DNA of 64,000 nucleotides, taken from Pseudomonas asiatica (GTDB lineage Bacteria > Pseudomonadota > Gammaproteobacteria > Pseudomonadales > Pseudomonadaceae). Made by a program: the position numbers and the translations under genes. The DNA is taken from NCBI RefSeq assembly GCF_009932335.1, contig NZ_BLJF01000001.1, forward strand, positions 1,674,001-1,738,000, given 5' to 3'. The notes beneath the pieces are model-generated. The model was not told the DNA's origin and made no database searches. It worked only from the letters and a program-made list of their open reading frames with translations. The first letter of the stretch is position 1, and each line of letters opens with the position of its first letter. Below are positions 9,598 to 18,622 of this stretch, piece by piece.

Positions 9598-10677
9598 ATG
9601 CAACGAATTCCTTGCGTACTCATGCGCGGTGGCACCTCCAAGGGCCCCTTTTTCCATGCATGGGACCTTCCTGCCAATGTGGTCGAACGCGACGAATTGC
9701 TGATCAACCTGATGGGTTCCGGGCATGAACTGGAAATCGACGGCATCGGTGGCGGTAGCCCGCAGACCAGCAAGGTAGCGATTGTCAGCCCCTCGCTGCA
9801 TGCCGACGCCGACGTCGACTACCTGTTCGTGCAGGTCATGGTCGCCCAGCGCCGGGTCGATACCGCGCCCAACTGCGGTAACATGCTGTGCGCCGTTGGC
9901 CCGTTCGCCATCGAGCAAGGTCTTGTCAAAGGCCAGGACGGCAAGACGCTGGTGCGTATTCGCAACCTGAACACCGGCACTTTCGTCAATTCGCTGGTGG
10001 AAACCCCCGGCGGCATCGTGCGCTATGAAGGCCGCACGGCGATCGATGGCGTACCGGGCACTGCCGCCCCGGTACACCTGACCTTCCTCGATGCGGTCGG
10101 CAGCAAGACCGGCAAACTGTTCCCGACTGGCAAGGCCAAGGATGTGATCGACGGCGTTGCAGTCACCTGCATCGACATGGCCATGCCGATGATGGTGGTG
10201 GAGGCCAGCCAGCTGGGCGTCACCGGCTCGGAATCCCCGGCCGAACTCGACGCCAACGGCGAACTGCTCGAGCGCCTCGAGGCGTTGCGCCTGAAGGCCG
10301 GCAAGGCCATGGGCCTGGGTGATGTCAGCGGCATGGTCATCCCCAAGCCTGTGCTGGTGTCCAAGCCCCGTTATGACGGCACGTTGCAGGTTCGCTACTT
10401 CATGCCACACAACTGCCACCGCGCCTTGGCCATCACCGGAGCGATAGGGCTGGCGACTGCCTGCGTCAGCCCAGGTACGGTGATCGGCGATCTGCTGGGC
10501 GAGGGCGCCGTGCAGTTGACCGAAGTGCGTCTGGAACATCCAAGCGGCGGTATCGATGTCGCGCTGTCGCGCAGTGGCGCAGATGGCAAGACGATTCAGG
10601 CCTCTGTGGTGCGAACCGCCCGGCGGCTGTTCTCAGGCTTCGTTTACGCGCCTACATTCCGCAGGTTGGCGGGGTAG
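9598..10677 (+). CDS. PrpF-family tricarboxylate isomerase (aconitate or oxalomesaconate type)
   Basis: A 359-residue protein of the PrpF/diaminopimelate-epimerase fold, with the signature MRGGTSKGPFF at residues 8-18 and NCGNMLCAVGPFA near 95-107. Family members move a double bond in unsaturated tricarboxylates, as in methylaconitate isomerase PrpF and 4-oxalomesaconate tautomerase GalD. Next to TcuA, whose product is cis-aconitate, the most attractive role is interconversion of trans- and cis-aconitate, but GalD-like activity cannot be excluded. No gallate-pathway gene is nearby. The start at 9598 follows an AAGAG ribosome-binding site. Confidence 0.83.
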   Translation: MQRIPCVLMRGGTSKGPFFHAWDLPANVVERDELLINLMGSGHELEIDGIGGGSPQTSKVAIVSPSLHADADVDYLFVQVMVAQRRVDTAPNCGNMLCAVGPFAIEQGLVKGQDGKTLVRIRNLNTGTFVNSLVETPGGIVRYEGRTAIDGVPGTAAPVHLTFLDAVGSKTGKLFPTGKAKDVIDGVAVTCIDMAMPMMVVEASQLGVTGSESPAELDANGELLERLEALRLKAGKAMGLGDVSGMVIPKPVLVSKPRYDGTLQVRYFMPHNCHRALAITGAIGLATACVSPGTVIGDLLGEGAVQLTEVRLEHPSGGIDVALSRSGADGKTIQASVVRTARRLFSGFVYAPTFRRLAG

Positions 10678-10750
10678 GCCCAGGCGGTAGTCCAGACCTG
10701 TACATTCGCAACAAGCGCATCCGCACAATTTCAACAATGGGTGATGCCTC

Positions 10751-12064
10751 ATGAGACTCGCCAAATCGCTGTACTTCCAGATCCTCTGCGCCGTCCTGCT
10801 GGGCGTGGTGGTCGGTCACTTCTGGGCGCAACAGGCCGTTGCGCTCAAGCCCCTGGGTGATGCGTTCATCAAGCTGATCAAGATGATGATCGCGCCGGTG
10901 GTCTTCTGCACCATCGTCACCGGTATCGCCGGGATGACCGACAAGCGCTCCCTCGGGCGTTTAATGAGCAAGACCTTGCTGCTGTTCCTGGTATTGACTG
11001 TTATCAGCCTGATGATCGGCCTGGCAGCGGTATACCTGTTCCGTCCTGGTGTCGGCATGAACATCGACCCTGCCACTCTCAGCACTGCGGGGCTCGGCCA
11101 GTACGCCGCATCTGCGGCGAAGCTCAGCGTGGTCGACTTCTTCATGCATATCATTCCCGACACGTTCATCGGGGCGTTCAACAAGGGTGAAGTGTTGCCG
11201 GTGCTGTTCATCGCGGTGCTCAGCGGCTTCGCCTTGTCTTCGATGGGCGAGAAGGGCAAGCCGGTACTCGATGTGCTGGAGTCTGCCTCGACCATGGTGT
11301 TTCGCATCTTTGGCTACCTGATGCGTTTCGCACCGGTCGGCGCCTTCGGTGCCCTGGCCTTCACCGTCGGGCAGTATGGTGTGACGTCCCTGGGTGCACT
11401 GGCCAAGCTGGTAGGTACGCTCTACATCGCCTGTGCGTTCTTCGTGCTGGTGGTGCTTGGCGGCATCTGCCGTGCCCATGGCTTCAGCTTGTGGAAGCTG
11501 CTGCGCTATTTCCGCGAGGAGTTTCTGGTGGTGCTCGGCACCTCGTCCACCGAGCCTGTACTGCCGCGCATGCTGGAAAAGCTGGAGAAACTGGGCTGCA
11601 AGAAAGGTGTGGTCGGGCTGGTACTGCCAACCGGTTACTCCTTCAACCTCGACGGTACTGCCATCTACCTGTCGTTGGCGGCGGTCTTCATCGCTCAAGC
11701 TTGCAACATCGACCTGAGCCTTGGCCAGACGGTGACGATGCTGGCGATCATGCTGTTGTCGTCAAAAGGCGCGGCGGGTGTGACCGGTAGTGGTTTCGTT
11801 GCGCTGGCTTCGACCTTGACCGTCATTCACGACATCCCGTTGGCAGGGCTTGCCTTGCTGATCGGCATCGATCGCTTCATGTCCGAGGCGCGTGCCCTGA
11901 CCAGCCTGGCCAGCAATGCCGTGGCCACGGTGGTCATCTCGCTGTCGGAGAATGCCTGTGAGCGGGAAACCTTGCTGCGCCGCCTGAACGGCATTCCGGC
12001 TGCACCGGACGAGGCGGATATTGCGCAGGCCGACTGGTCTGCCGAGCCTCGGCATCACGGCTGA
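10751..12064 (+). CDS. Dicarboxylate/amino acid:cation symporter (DctA type)
   Basis: A 437-residue DAACS-family symporter beginning MRLAKSLYFQILCAVLLGVV. It shows the family hallmarks: LIKMMIAPVVFCTIV in helix 2, the serine-rich loop GTSSTEPVLPRML (about residues 262-274), and the NLDGTAIYLSLAAVFIAQA helix (about 300-318). It is as long as typical DctA. It imports C4 dicarboxylates or related acids with cations. The context between a PrpF-family isomerase and a CitMHS transporter suggests the substrate may be an unsaturated or tricarboxylic acid. It has only a weak ribosome-binding site. Confidence 0.9.
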   Translation: MRLAKSLYFQILCAVLLGVVVGHFWAQQAVALKPLGDAFIKLIKMMIAPVVFCTIVTGIAGMTDKRSLGRLMSKTLLLFLVLTVISLMIGLAAVYLFRPGVGMNIDPATLSTAGLGQYAASAAKLSVVDFFMHIIPDTFIGAFNKGEVLPVLFIAVLSGFALSSMGEKGKPVLDVLESASTMVFRIFGYLMRFAPVGAFGALAFTVGQYGVTSLGALAKLVGTLYIACAFFVLVVLGGICRAHGFSLWKLLRYFREEFLVVLGTSSTEPVLPRMLEKLEKLGCKKGVVGLVLPTGYSFNLDGTAIYLSLAAVFIAQACNIDLSLGQTVTMLAIMLLSSKGAAGVTGSGFVALASTLTVIHDIPLAGLALLIGIDRFMSEARALTSLASNAVATVVISLSENACERETLLRRLNGIPAAPDEADIAQADWSAEPRHHG

Positions 12065-12098
12065 AAAGCCTCTTCACCTTCCATAGTTGACTTAGAAT

Positions 12099-12129
12099 CC
12101 CACTCAGCATCCCAGCGATGCCGAGTGGG
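12099..12129 (+). promoter_or_regulatory. Intercistronic stem-loop before the CitMHS gene
   Basis: CCCACTC and GAGTGGG, extended inward by GCATC/GATGC with one mismatch, form a hairpin in the 123-base gap between the two transporter genes. It lacks a T-run, so it looks like an mRNA-processing or partial-attenuation element and not a full terminator. Confidence 0.45.
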
Positions 12130-12165
12130 GTAGGGGGCCGTCTGCCTTGCCGATGGCCGCAATAG

Positions 12166-12185
12166 AATAAAAACAAGAGAAAAGA
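12166..12185 (+). promoter_or_regulatory. A-rich Crc/Hfq-type motif at the CitMHS translation start
   Basis: The leader contains AATAAAAACAAGAGAAAAG right over the Shine-Dalgarno region. It fits the AAnAANAA motif to which Hfq-Crc binds to silence catabolic mRNAs in Pseudomonas. Function is inferred from the motif and its place. Confidence 0.45.
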
Positions 12186-12187
12186 CC

Positions 12188-13492
12188 ATGCTCGCACTCC
12201 TGGGCCTGATCATGGTGGTGACCTTCACCTACCTGATCATGAGCAAACGCCTGTCGCCAATCGTTGCGCTCACCGTGGTACCCATTGTCTTTGCAGTGAT
12301 CGGCGGCTTCGCCCCCGAGCTGGGCAAGATGATGCTCGATGGCTTGAAAATGGTGGCGCCCTCGGCGGCCCTGTTGTTGTTCGCCATCCTGTTCTTCGGC
12401 CTGATGATCGATGCCGGCCTGTTCGACCCGCTGATCCGCAAGATCCTCAAGCGCGTCAATGGCGACCCGGTCAAGATCGCCATCGGTACCGCGCTGCTCT
12501 CGCTGTTGGTGGCGCTCGACGGTGATGGCACCACCACCTACATGATTACCTGTGCGGCCATGCTGCCGCTGTACAAGCGCATCGGCATGAACCCGATGAT
12601 CCTGGCCACGGTATCCATGCTGTCGCTGAGCATCATGAGTGGCATGAGCCCTTGGGGTGGGCCGGCCACCCGGGCCATTGCCGCGCTCGGGCTGGATGCG
12701 ACCGAGTATTTCATCCCGATGCTGCCCACCGTGATCGGCGGTGCGGCCTGGGTGGTGTTCACCGCGTTCCTGCTGGGCCGCGCCGAGCGCCGACGCATCG
12801 GCAACATCGCCCTGGAGTCGGGTGGCGGCAACTGCTACATCAAGGAAATCCTCGGCGAGAGCCCACATAAGCGCCCACGCCTGGCGTATGTGAACCTGGT
12901 GCTGGTGATTGCCGTCATGGCAGCGCTGGTGATGGGCGTGATGCATTCCGCACTGTTGTTCATGATCGGTTTCGTCGCGGCGCTGATGATCAACTACCCG
13001 CAGCTGGATCTGCAGAAAGAGCGCATCCTCGCCCATTCTGGCAATGCCATGACAGTGGTACTGCTGGTATTCGCCGCAGGCATCTTCGCGGGGATCTTCT
13101 CGGGTACCAAGATGGTCGATGCGCTGGCTCAGACCCTGGTCGACTGGATTCCCGAGGCGTGGAGCCACTGGTTCCCGCTGGTGGTGGCGCTGACCAGCAT
13201 GCCGCTGACCTTCGTACTGTCCAACGACGCTTACTACTTTGGCGTGGTGCCGATCCTTGCCAACGCTGCGGCCGCCTACGGCATCGACCCGGTTGAAATC
13301 GCCCGCGCCTCGGTGCTGGGGCAGCCAGTGCACCTGATGAGCCCGCTGGTGGCCTCGACCTTGCTGCTGGTGGGCATGGTCGATCGCGACATCGGCGACT
13401 TCCAGAAGGCCACCGTGAAATGGGCGGTGCTGACATCACTGGTCATCACCGCACTGGCCTTGGTCACGGGTGCCTTGTCCTTCTTCGTCTGA
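12188..13492 (+). CDS. CitMHS-family citrate/tricarboxylate transporter
   Basis: A 434-residue integral membrane protein beginning MLALLGLIMVVTFTYLIMSK, with about 12 hydrophobic segments. The family-typical segment VALDGDGTTTYMITCAAMLPLY lies near residues 109-130, and a GMSPWGGPATR re-entrant loop near 154-164. CitMHS carriers import citrate complexed with a divalent cation together with protons. Here it follows the DctA-type carrier and precedes an OprD porin. This suggests a full uptake path for citrate, aconitate or tricarballylate. The substrate is not determined by sequence. Confidence 0.9.
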   Translation: MLALLGLIMVVTFTYLIMSKRLSPIVALTVVPIVFAVIGGFAPELGKMMLDGLKMVAPSAALLLFAILFFGLMIDAGLFDPLIRKILKRVNGDPVKIAIGTALLSLLVALDGDGTTTYMITCAAMLPLYKRIGMNPMILATVSMLSLSIMSGMSPWGGPATRAIAALGLDATEYFIPMLPTVIGGAAWVVFTAFLLGRAERRRIGNIALESGGGNCYIKEILGESPHKRPRLAYVNLVLVIAVMAALVMGVMHSALLFMIGFVAALMINYPQLDLQKERILAHSGNAMTVVLLVFAAGIFAGIFSGTKMVDALAQTLVDWIPEAWSHWFPLVVALTSMPLTFVLSNDAYYFGVVPILANAAAAYGIDPVEIARASVLGQPVHLMSPLVASTLLLVGMVDRDIGDFQKATVKWAVLTSLVITALALVTGALSFFV

Positions 13493-13526
13493 TCTGCTTC
13501 GGGCGCCGCTGGCGCCCACCTCATCC

Positions 13527-13539
13527 AAGAACAACAACA
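13527..13539 (+). promoter_or_regulatory. A-rich Crc/Hfq-type motif upstream of the OprD porin
   Basis: AAGAACAACAACA matches the AAnAAnAA pattern recognised by Hfq-Crc in Pseudomonas and lies 12-24 bases before the porin ATG. It suggests that uptake is repressed when preferred carbon sources are present. Confidence 0.45.
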
Positions 13540-13550
13540 GAGTATCGAAA

Positions 13551-14804
13551 ATGTCCCGAACTGTTTTCCGCCGGGCCACCTGTGGCCTGCTTTGCGGCTG
13601 GCTGCCTGTGGCCGGCGCTGCCGGATTCATCGACGACGGCAAGCTCAAGCTGCAGCTGCGCAACGTTTACTTCAACGAAAACTTCCGCGACGAACAAGGC
13701 ATGAGCGCCCGCGCTGCTGCAACTGCAAAGAGCGAGCGGGTGGAATGGGCGCAGGGTTTTCTGCTCGACTACCAATCAGGGTTCACCCAAGGCCCGCTGG
13801 GCCTGGGGCTCGATGCCTTGGGGCTTGTAGGCGTCCGTCTCGATTCGGGCCGCGGCCGCAGCGGTACCGGCTTGCTGCCGGTGCATGACGATGGCCGTGC
13901 CGCGGACGAGTTCGCCAGTGCCGGGGTAACCGCCAAGGCGCGACTGGGGCAGACCATCGTCAAGCATGGCACCTTGCTGCCCAAGACACCGGTGCTGGTG
14001 TACAACGATGCACGATTGTTGCCTCAGACCTACCAGGGTACGCAGCTGACCAGTACCGATGTCGATGGCCTGACCCTGACCGCCGGCCACCTGGACCGCT
14101 TCAAGCAGCGGGACTCCTCGGACAGCACCGGTCTGTTCCTGGATGGTTATGGTGGCGGCGAGTCTGGCGATTTCAACTTTGCCGGTGCCGACTATGCCGT
14201 CAGCAAGCAGCTGCGCCTGAGCTATTTCCACGGCCAGCTCGAACACTTCTATCGCCAGGACTATGCCGGCCTGGTACACGACCTGCCGTTGGGTGGAGGG
14301 GTGTTCACCACCGACTTGCGCTATTTCAAGAGCCGCGACAGCGGAGCCGCTCATGGCGGCCAGATCGACAATGACATGTTCAGCGGGCAGTTGTCCTATA
14401 CCCACTCCGGGCACACTGTCGGTGCCGGTTACCAGGTGCTCGACGGCGAGGCAGGGCTGCCGTACATCAGCGGCGCGACGGTTTACTCGTTCAGTAACGT
14501 TGGCATAGGCAAGTTCATCGAGGAGGAAGAGAAAACCTGGATGGCGAGCTACGCCTACAACTTTGCAGCGGCCGGTGTGCCCGGGCTGACCTTCATGGCG
14601 CGTTACCTGAGCGGGGACAACGGTCGTTCCGGTGAAGCCGGGCTCAGCGAGTGGGAGCGTGATGTGGAGCTTGCCTACGTGGTGCAATCCGGGCCTGTGA
14701 AAGGTCTGGGTGTGAAGCTTCGCAACTACGTCTACCGCTCTGACTTTTCCCGAGGGCGCGACAGCAACCGGATCTACCTGACCTACGATATTGCGATCTG
14801 GTAA
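13551..14804 (+). CDS. OprD-family outer-membrane porin
   Basis: A 417-residue OprD-type porin. The signal peptide MSRTVFRRATCGLLCGWLPV...AGAA is cut before GFIDDGKLKLQLRNVYFNE, a standard OprD N-terminus. Alternating amphipathic strands fill the body, and the C-terminus ends YLTYDIAIW with a terminal aromatic residue as needed for outer-membrane insertion. Members are substrate-selective channels; the OpdH group passes tricarboxylates such as cis-aconitate, which fits the adjacent tcu and CitMHS genes. The start at 13551 gives a proper signal peptide; upstream in-frame starts do not. Confidence 0.92.
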   Translation: MSRTVFRRATCGLLCGWLPVAGAAGFIDDGKLKLQLRNVYFNENFRDEQGMSARAAATAKSERVEWAQGFLLDYQSGFTQGPLGLGLDALGLVGVRLDSGRGRSGTGLLPVHDDGRAADEFASAGVTAKARLGQTIVKHGTLLPKTPVLVYNDARLLPQTYQGTQLTSTDVDGLTLTAGHLDRFKQRDSSDSTGLFLDGYGGGESGDFNFAGADYAVSKQLRLSYFHGQLEHFYRQDYAGLVHDLPLGGGVFTTDLRYFKSRDSGAAHGGQIDNDMFSGQLSYTHSGHTVGAGYQVLDGEAGLPYISGATVYSFSNVGIGKFIEEEEKTWMASYAYNFAAAGVPGLTFMARYLSGDNGRSGEAGLSEWERDVELAYVVQSGPVKGLGVKLRNYVYRSDFSRGRDSNRIYLTYDIAIW

Positions 14805-14810
14805 TGCGGC

Positions 14811-14848
14811 CGTGCGAGCATGCATGCCTCGAGGTGCTTGCTCGCACG
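14811..14848. terminator. Inverted repeat between convergent genes
   Basis: CGTGCGAGCA and TGCTCGCACG form a perfect 10-base stem with an 18-base loop, directly after the porin stop and before the end of the convergent EamA gene. It lacks a strong T-run. A bidirectional terminator is likely by position. Confidence 0.5.
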
Positions 14849-14852
14849 CGTT

Positions 14853-15752
14853 TCATGCTTTGGACGGCTGTGGCGCTTTCCTGCCCAGTCGGATCAGCTC
14901 ATTGGAGAAGCACAGGCCGAAGAGAATTAGCCCGGCCCCCAGGTACAACGTGTCCCGCGGTACTTCATTGAGCACCACGAACGCCAGCAGTGCGGCAAAC
15001 AGCGGCTCGGTCAGCTCCAGCGCCTGGACTTGCGAGGGTTTCAGGTACTCGATGGCCTTGGTGGTACAGAAGAAGCCGAGGATAGTCGGCAACGCAGCCA
15101 GCGCCAGCAATGCCAGGACCGCTCCCAGCGACAGTTCACCAATGATGAACCCATCGGTTGCAGCCGGCATCAGCAGGTAGAGACTGCCGAAAAACAATAG
15201 TTGCCGAGTGAAATGCAGCCCCCCGGAAACGCCCATGCGCTTCATGGCAACCGAAAATGCACCGTAGCCGCAGCCCCCAGTCGCAGCAAGCATTGCGCCT
15301 TGCAGCGTGAAGCCTTGGTCCAGGTCGGCTCCAAAAATCACGGCAATACCGGCTATGGTCAAACCGGCGCCTACTGTCGCATTGGCGGTGATTGGATCCT
15401 TGAGGACTATCCGTCCCAGTAATATCGAAGAAATGGACGCGCTTGCCATCAGGATCACCACGACGCCTGCCGCGGCGTAATGGCTATAGGCCGAAGTCTC
15501 AAAGTGGAACAGCACAAAAATGCCGAGAAAGGCGCAAACGGCGGCATGGAACCATTTGGCCGTATGCAGTGGCCGCTTGAGGATCAGTAGCAGTGCTGAC
15601 AGCAACAGGCAGCCGAGGACTGTTTTTATCAGGGCGATGCTGCTGGAACTGAATCCACTGTTCATCAATACCTTGCTGAGTACACCGATCGTTGCATTCA
15701 GTGCAGCGGCGCAGAGTGCAAAGAGCAAGCCTTTGCTGAAATGAGATTGCAT
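14853..15752 (-). CDS. EamA/DMT-family transporter
   Basis: A 299-residue inner-membrane protein with ten hydrophobic helices in two homologous EamA halves (about residues 10-140 and 155-285), typical of drug/metabolite transporters such as RhaT or YdcZ relatives. The second half contains the usual ...PSQVQALELTEPLFAALLAF helix. It is transcribed convergently with the porin and begins 24 bases downstream of the diguanylate cyclase stop, so it may be cotranscribed with that gene. The substrate cannot be read from the sequence; export of an amino acid or metabolite is typical. Confidence 0.88.
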   Translation of the reverse strand: MQSHFSKGLLFALCAAALNATIGVLSKVLMNSGFSSSSIALIKTVLGCLLLSALLLILKRPLHTAKWFHAAVCAFLGIFVLFHFETSAYSHYAAAGVVVILMASASISSILLGRIVLKDPITANATVGAGLTIAGIAVIFGADLDQGFTLQGAMLAATGGCGYGAFSVAMKRMGVSGGLHFTRQLLFFGSLYLLMPAATDGFIIGELSLGAVLALLALAALPTILGFFCTTKAIEYLKPSQVQALELTEPLFAALLAFVVLNEVPRDTLYLGAGLILFGLCFSNELIRLGRKAPQPSKA

Positions 15753-15776
15753 TTATACATTCCTTGTTATTTGGCT

Positions 15777-17288
15777 TTATGTCTTCGCCCGGTCGACATG
15801 CAGGCGATTGCGGCCGGCCTGCTTGGCGATATAGAGCGCCCGGTCGGCGCGCTCAATCAGTGATGGCGCGCTGTCCAGGGCCGTACCATCGGAGCAGGCG
15901 ATACCGATACTGGCGGTTATGTGTCCGAATGGGCTGCCTTTGTGAGGGATGGCTTGCAAGGCCAGGCGCTCGAGCATCAGCCTGGCGACGACGGCCGCTC
16001 CATCGTTGTCGGTATCGGGCAGGATTACCGCCATTTCCTCACCCCCGTAGCGTGCCAGCAGGTCGCGAGGGCGGCGAATGCAGGAGGAGAGCAGGGAGGC
16101 TATCTGCTGCAGGCAGGCATCGCCCGCCGGATGCCCGTAGGTGTCGTTGTAGGGTTTGAAATGATCGATGTCGATCATCAGCAAAGCCAGCGTGGTGCCA
16201 TTGCGATGGGCCGTGCGGATTTCCTGAGTCAGCGCTTCGTCAAAGCAGCGCCGGTTGGCAAGCCCCGTGAGCGCATCGTGCATCGCCAGGCTCTCGAGCT
16301 GCTGGTTGCTGTCGAGTAGCCGTTGCTGGGTCAGTCGAAGCTCGCTTTCGATCGCATTTCGCCGGCTCATGGCGCGAATCAACAGCCAGCCAATGGCCCC
16401 GGTCAGTGCCAGCAGCACAGCGACCACCAGCGTTGACAGCAGCGCCTCGAGCCGCCAGGCCGAGAGTGCCTCCTGCTTGCCCAGCGCGACCGTTGTCACC
16501 AAAGGTAGCTTGTCGCTCTTGCGAAACGCATAGAGGCGCTCCACGCCGTCCAGGCTGGAGGTGAACGATGCAGTGCCTGCTGACTGGTCGACGAGATACT
16601 TGGTAAAGATGGGCGACTTCGAAAAGTTGCGACCCATGTCCTGTTCCCGAAACGGGTAGCGCACCAGCATGGAACCGTCGGTATAGGCCAGCCCGATGGC
16701 ACCCTCATGGCCGACATCGAGTTTGCCGAATAGCTGCAGGAAGTTCTCCACGCCAAGCGTCATGGCGACAACGCCGGCGAATTCGCCATGGTCATCGTTG
16801 AACCGTCGGCTGATGGTGATCACCCATTCCTGGTTGACGCGGCTACGGATTGGCAGGCCGATGAAAGGGTCGCGGGACGGGTCGTCACGATGGTGTATGA
16901 AAAAGGCGCGGTCGCTGCTGTTGGCACCGACGGGGGTCGGCTGGTTGGACGACATCAGCCAGCGTCCGTCCCTGGCGTAGATCATGATGCCGCTCATTGG
17001 CGGCATCAATGGTTGCTGGCGCTTGACCAGTTGATCCAGCCGCTCGATCTGCGCAGGTCCGGAGCCTTCGGTTTCCAGGCGCTCGACCAGCCCGAGCAGT
17101 AGCATTGAGCTCTGACGGACAATACCTTCCGAATAGGTGGACAATGCCTGGGTCAGGTTAAGGCCATGGACATTGACGTCTTCCAGGGCACGCTCGCGAG
17201 AAGCCATGACCTTCCACAGCGTTAGCGAGGCGAGAGAGCAACCGATGACCGATAGCAGTAGCACAACGAGGTGGATGTCACGCTTCAC
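15777..17288 (-). CDS. Membrane diguanylate cyclase with Cache sensor
   Basis: A 503-residue protein with an N-terminal membrane helix (about residues 8-26), a periplasmic double-Cache/PDC sensor (about 30-280) and a second helix (about 285-307). The C-terminal GGDEF domain (about 335-500) has the active-site variant YGGEEM, a form compatible with catalysis. It should make cyclic di-GMP in response to a small periplasmic ligand. No EAL domain is present. The start is GTG at 17288. The gene is followed closely by the EamA transporter on the same strand. Confidence 0.9.
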   Translation of the reverse strand: MKRDIHLVVLLLSVIGCSLASLTLWKVMASRERALEDVNVHGLNLTQALSTYSEGIVRQSSMLLLGLVERLETEGSGPAQIERLDQLVKRQQPLMPPMSGIMIYARDGRWLMSSNQPTPVGANSSDRAFFIHHRDDPSRDPFIGLPIRSRVNQEWVITISRRFNDDHGEFAGVVAMTLGVENFLQLFGKLDVGHEGAIGLAYTDGSMLVRYPFREQDMGRNFSKSPIFTKYLVDQSAGTASFTSSLDGVERLYAFRKSDKLPLVTTVALGKQEALSAWRLEALLSTLVVAVLLALTGAIGWLLIRAMSRRNAIESELRLTQQRLLDSNQQLESLAMHDALTGLANRRCFDEALTQEIRTAHRNGTTLALLMIDIDHFKPYNDTYGHPAGDACLQQIASLLSSCIRRPRDLLARYGGEEMAVILPDTDNDGAAVVARLMLERLALQAIPHKGSPFGHITASIGIACSDGTALDSAPSLIERADRALYIAKQAGRNRLHVDRAKT

Positions 17289-17448
17289 GTCAATTCACAC
17301 GCCTTTTTCCCTAAAGACCAAGTTGAGCGTCGGCACGCTTTAACTAACCAGACGGTCAGGAAGTAACCATCCGGTTCATGTGCAACAATATAACACCGAA
17401 GTTGCTGGAATGTTCGACAGAATCACGCGTTCTATCAGAACCCGTTTG

Positions 17449-18549
17449 TTATCTTCCGGCAGGGTATGCAGAAGTATCAACATGACGATTGGGCAAGTAA
17501 CCCTCAACGTAGCGCACCGTCTTTTCCAAAGTTCGCGTCATGTCGGGATGGGCCAACTGATACTTTCGTTCCAGTTGCTGGCTGTCGTTCATGTCGAACC
17601 GCTGCGTCTGGATGAAGTTCAGTGACTCCGCGCTGATCGATAATCGGTTGGCCAGTCCTGGAATCGCCAACAGCCACTTCAGCAACCCTATGGGTACATG
17701 GCGGCGGGGGGGCTCTATATCCAGCGTTTGTGCCATTTGCTCAAGCATACCCTGCAGGTTCGGCGTGTGCTCATACAGCGCCAGGACCTGCCGGTTGACC
17801 ATTGATGGGTCGAACGCCACGCAGGTCATCATCTTTACCAGGTAATCAACGCTGACCAGCGGCAACCAGTGCCTGGCGGAGCCGGGGACAGCCTTGAACC
17901 GGCCCAGTGCCAGGTTTCTGATGAGGTCCACCAGAGGTTGACCTTCAGGGATATGCCCACTCTCGCTGTGACCACATACCGTAGCAGGATGAACGATCGA
18001 GTAATCTGCGCCTACCTCCTGCATGTAACGGACGACCGAGAAATGGGACTCCAGCTTGCTGCCTTCGTAGCCCCCGACACGGCCGTATACTGCAGGCCAA
18101 TTGGTGTTTTCAGGGTGCGCGTTATCAACCCCGATACTTGCAAGATGGGTAAGGTTCTGCAGCATATAACCGCCAGCCATCAGCAAGCGGATACGCTGGC
18201 TCGCCGCAAGCCTGGCGACCCTCAGCGCCCCGTGTACGTTGACTGCGCGGGCCTGTTCCATTGTAAGGCCCCAGGTAAACTGCGCCGCGAGGTGAAAGAC
18301 CACGGCGGCCGAAGTTACGCATTGCCTGTCTGCTTCGCTGAGTCCAAGCCCATCCCTGCTGATGTCTCCTTCAACTGCGTTTAAATACGCGGGATTACCT
18401 CCCAGTTGGCCTACCTGCTCTTTGAGGCGTTCGATGTTTGCAGGGTTGCGCATGAGCACCCAGGTCTTGTGCCCTGTCGCGGTAAGATGGGCCAGCAGAT
18501 GTTGACCCACAAACCCACTGCCGCCAGTGACGAAGCATTCCACGCTCAT
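17449..18549 (-). CDS. Extended SDR / NAD-dependent epimerase-dehydratase family protein
   Basis: A 366-residue extended short-chain dehydrogenase. The nucleotide motif VTGGSGFVGQHLL sits at residues 7-19, HLAAQFTW near 88-95, and YEGSK is the candidate YxxxK catalytic pair. It resembles 3-beta-HSD/dihydroflavonol-reductase-like members. It is divergent from a MerR gene, and its promoter carries a MerR-type dyad between over-spaced -35 and -10 elements, so it is probably induced by that regulator's signal. The substrate is unknown. Confidence 0.82.
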   Translation of the reverse strand: MSVECFVTGGSGFVGQHLLAHLTATGHKTWVLMRNPANIERLKEQVGQLGGNPAYLNAVEGDISRDGLGLSEADRQCVTSAAVVFHLAAQFTWGLTMEQARAVNVHGALRVARLAASQRIRLLMAGGYMLQNLTHLASIGVDNAHPENTNWPAVYGRVGGYEGSKLESHFSVVRYMQEVGADYSIVHPATVCGHSESGHIPEGQPLVDLIRNLALGRFKAVPGSARHWLPLVSVDYLVKMMTCVAFDPSMVNRQVLALYEHTPNLQGMLEQMAQTLDIEPPRRHVPIGLLKWLLAIPGLANRLSISAESLNFIQTQRFDMNDSQQLERKYQLAHPDMTRTLEKTVRYVEGYLPNRHVDTSAYPAGR

Positions 18550-18579
18550 ATCTGAATCCTTGTCTGGATGATCAGTGCA

Positions 18580-18610
18580 GGCTAAGGTGTAGAGCCTACT
18601 CTACAGTCAA
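18580..18610 (-). promoter_or_regulatory. MerR-type promoter with dyad in a 19-base spacer
   Basis: On the minus strand TTGACT (18605-18610) and TTAGCC (18580-18585) are separated by exactly 19 bases. The spacer holds most of the dyad TGTAGAG-N4-CTCTACA (18588-18605). Over-long spacers with a central dyad are the hallmark of MerR-activated promoters. It drives the SDR and sits in front of the divergent MerR gene. Confidence 0.7.
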
Positions 18611-18622
18611 GGAATTTTTATC

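Noticed and set aside
12099..12129. Rho-independent terminator between the two carriers
   Set aside because: No T-run follows the stem; more likely an internal mRNA element.
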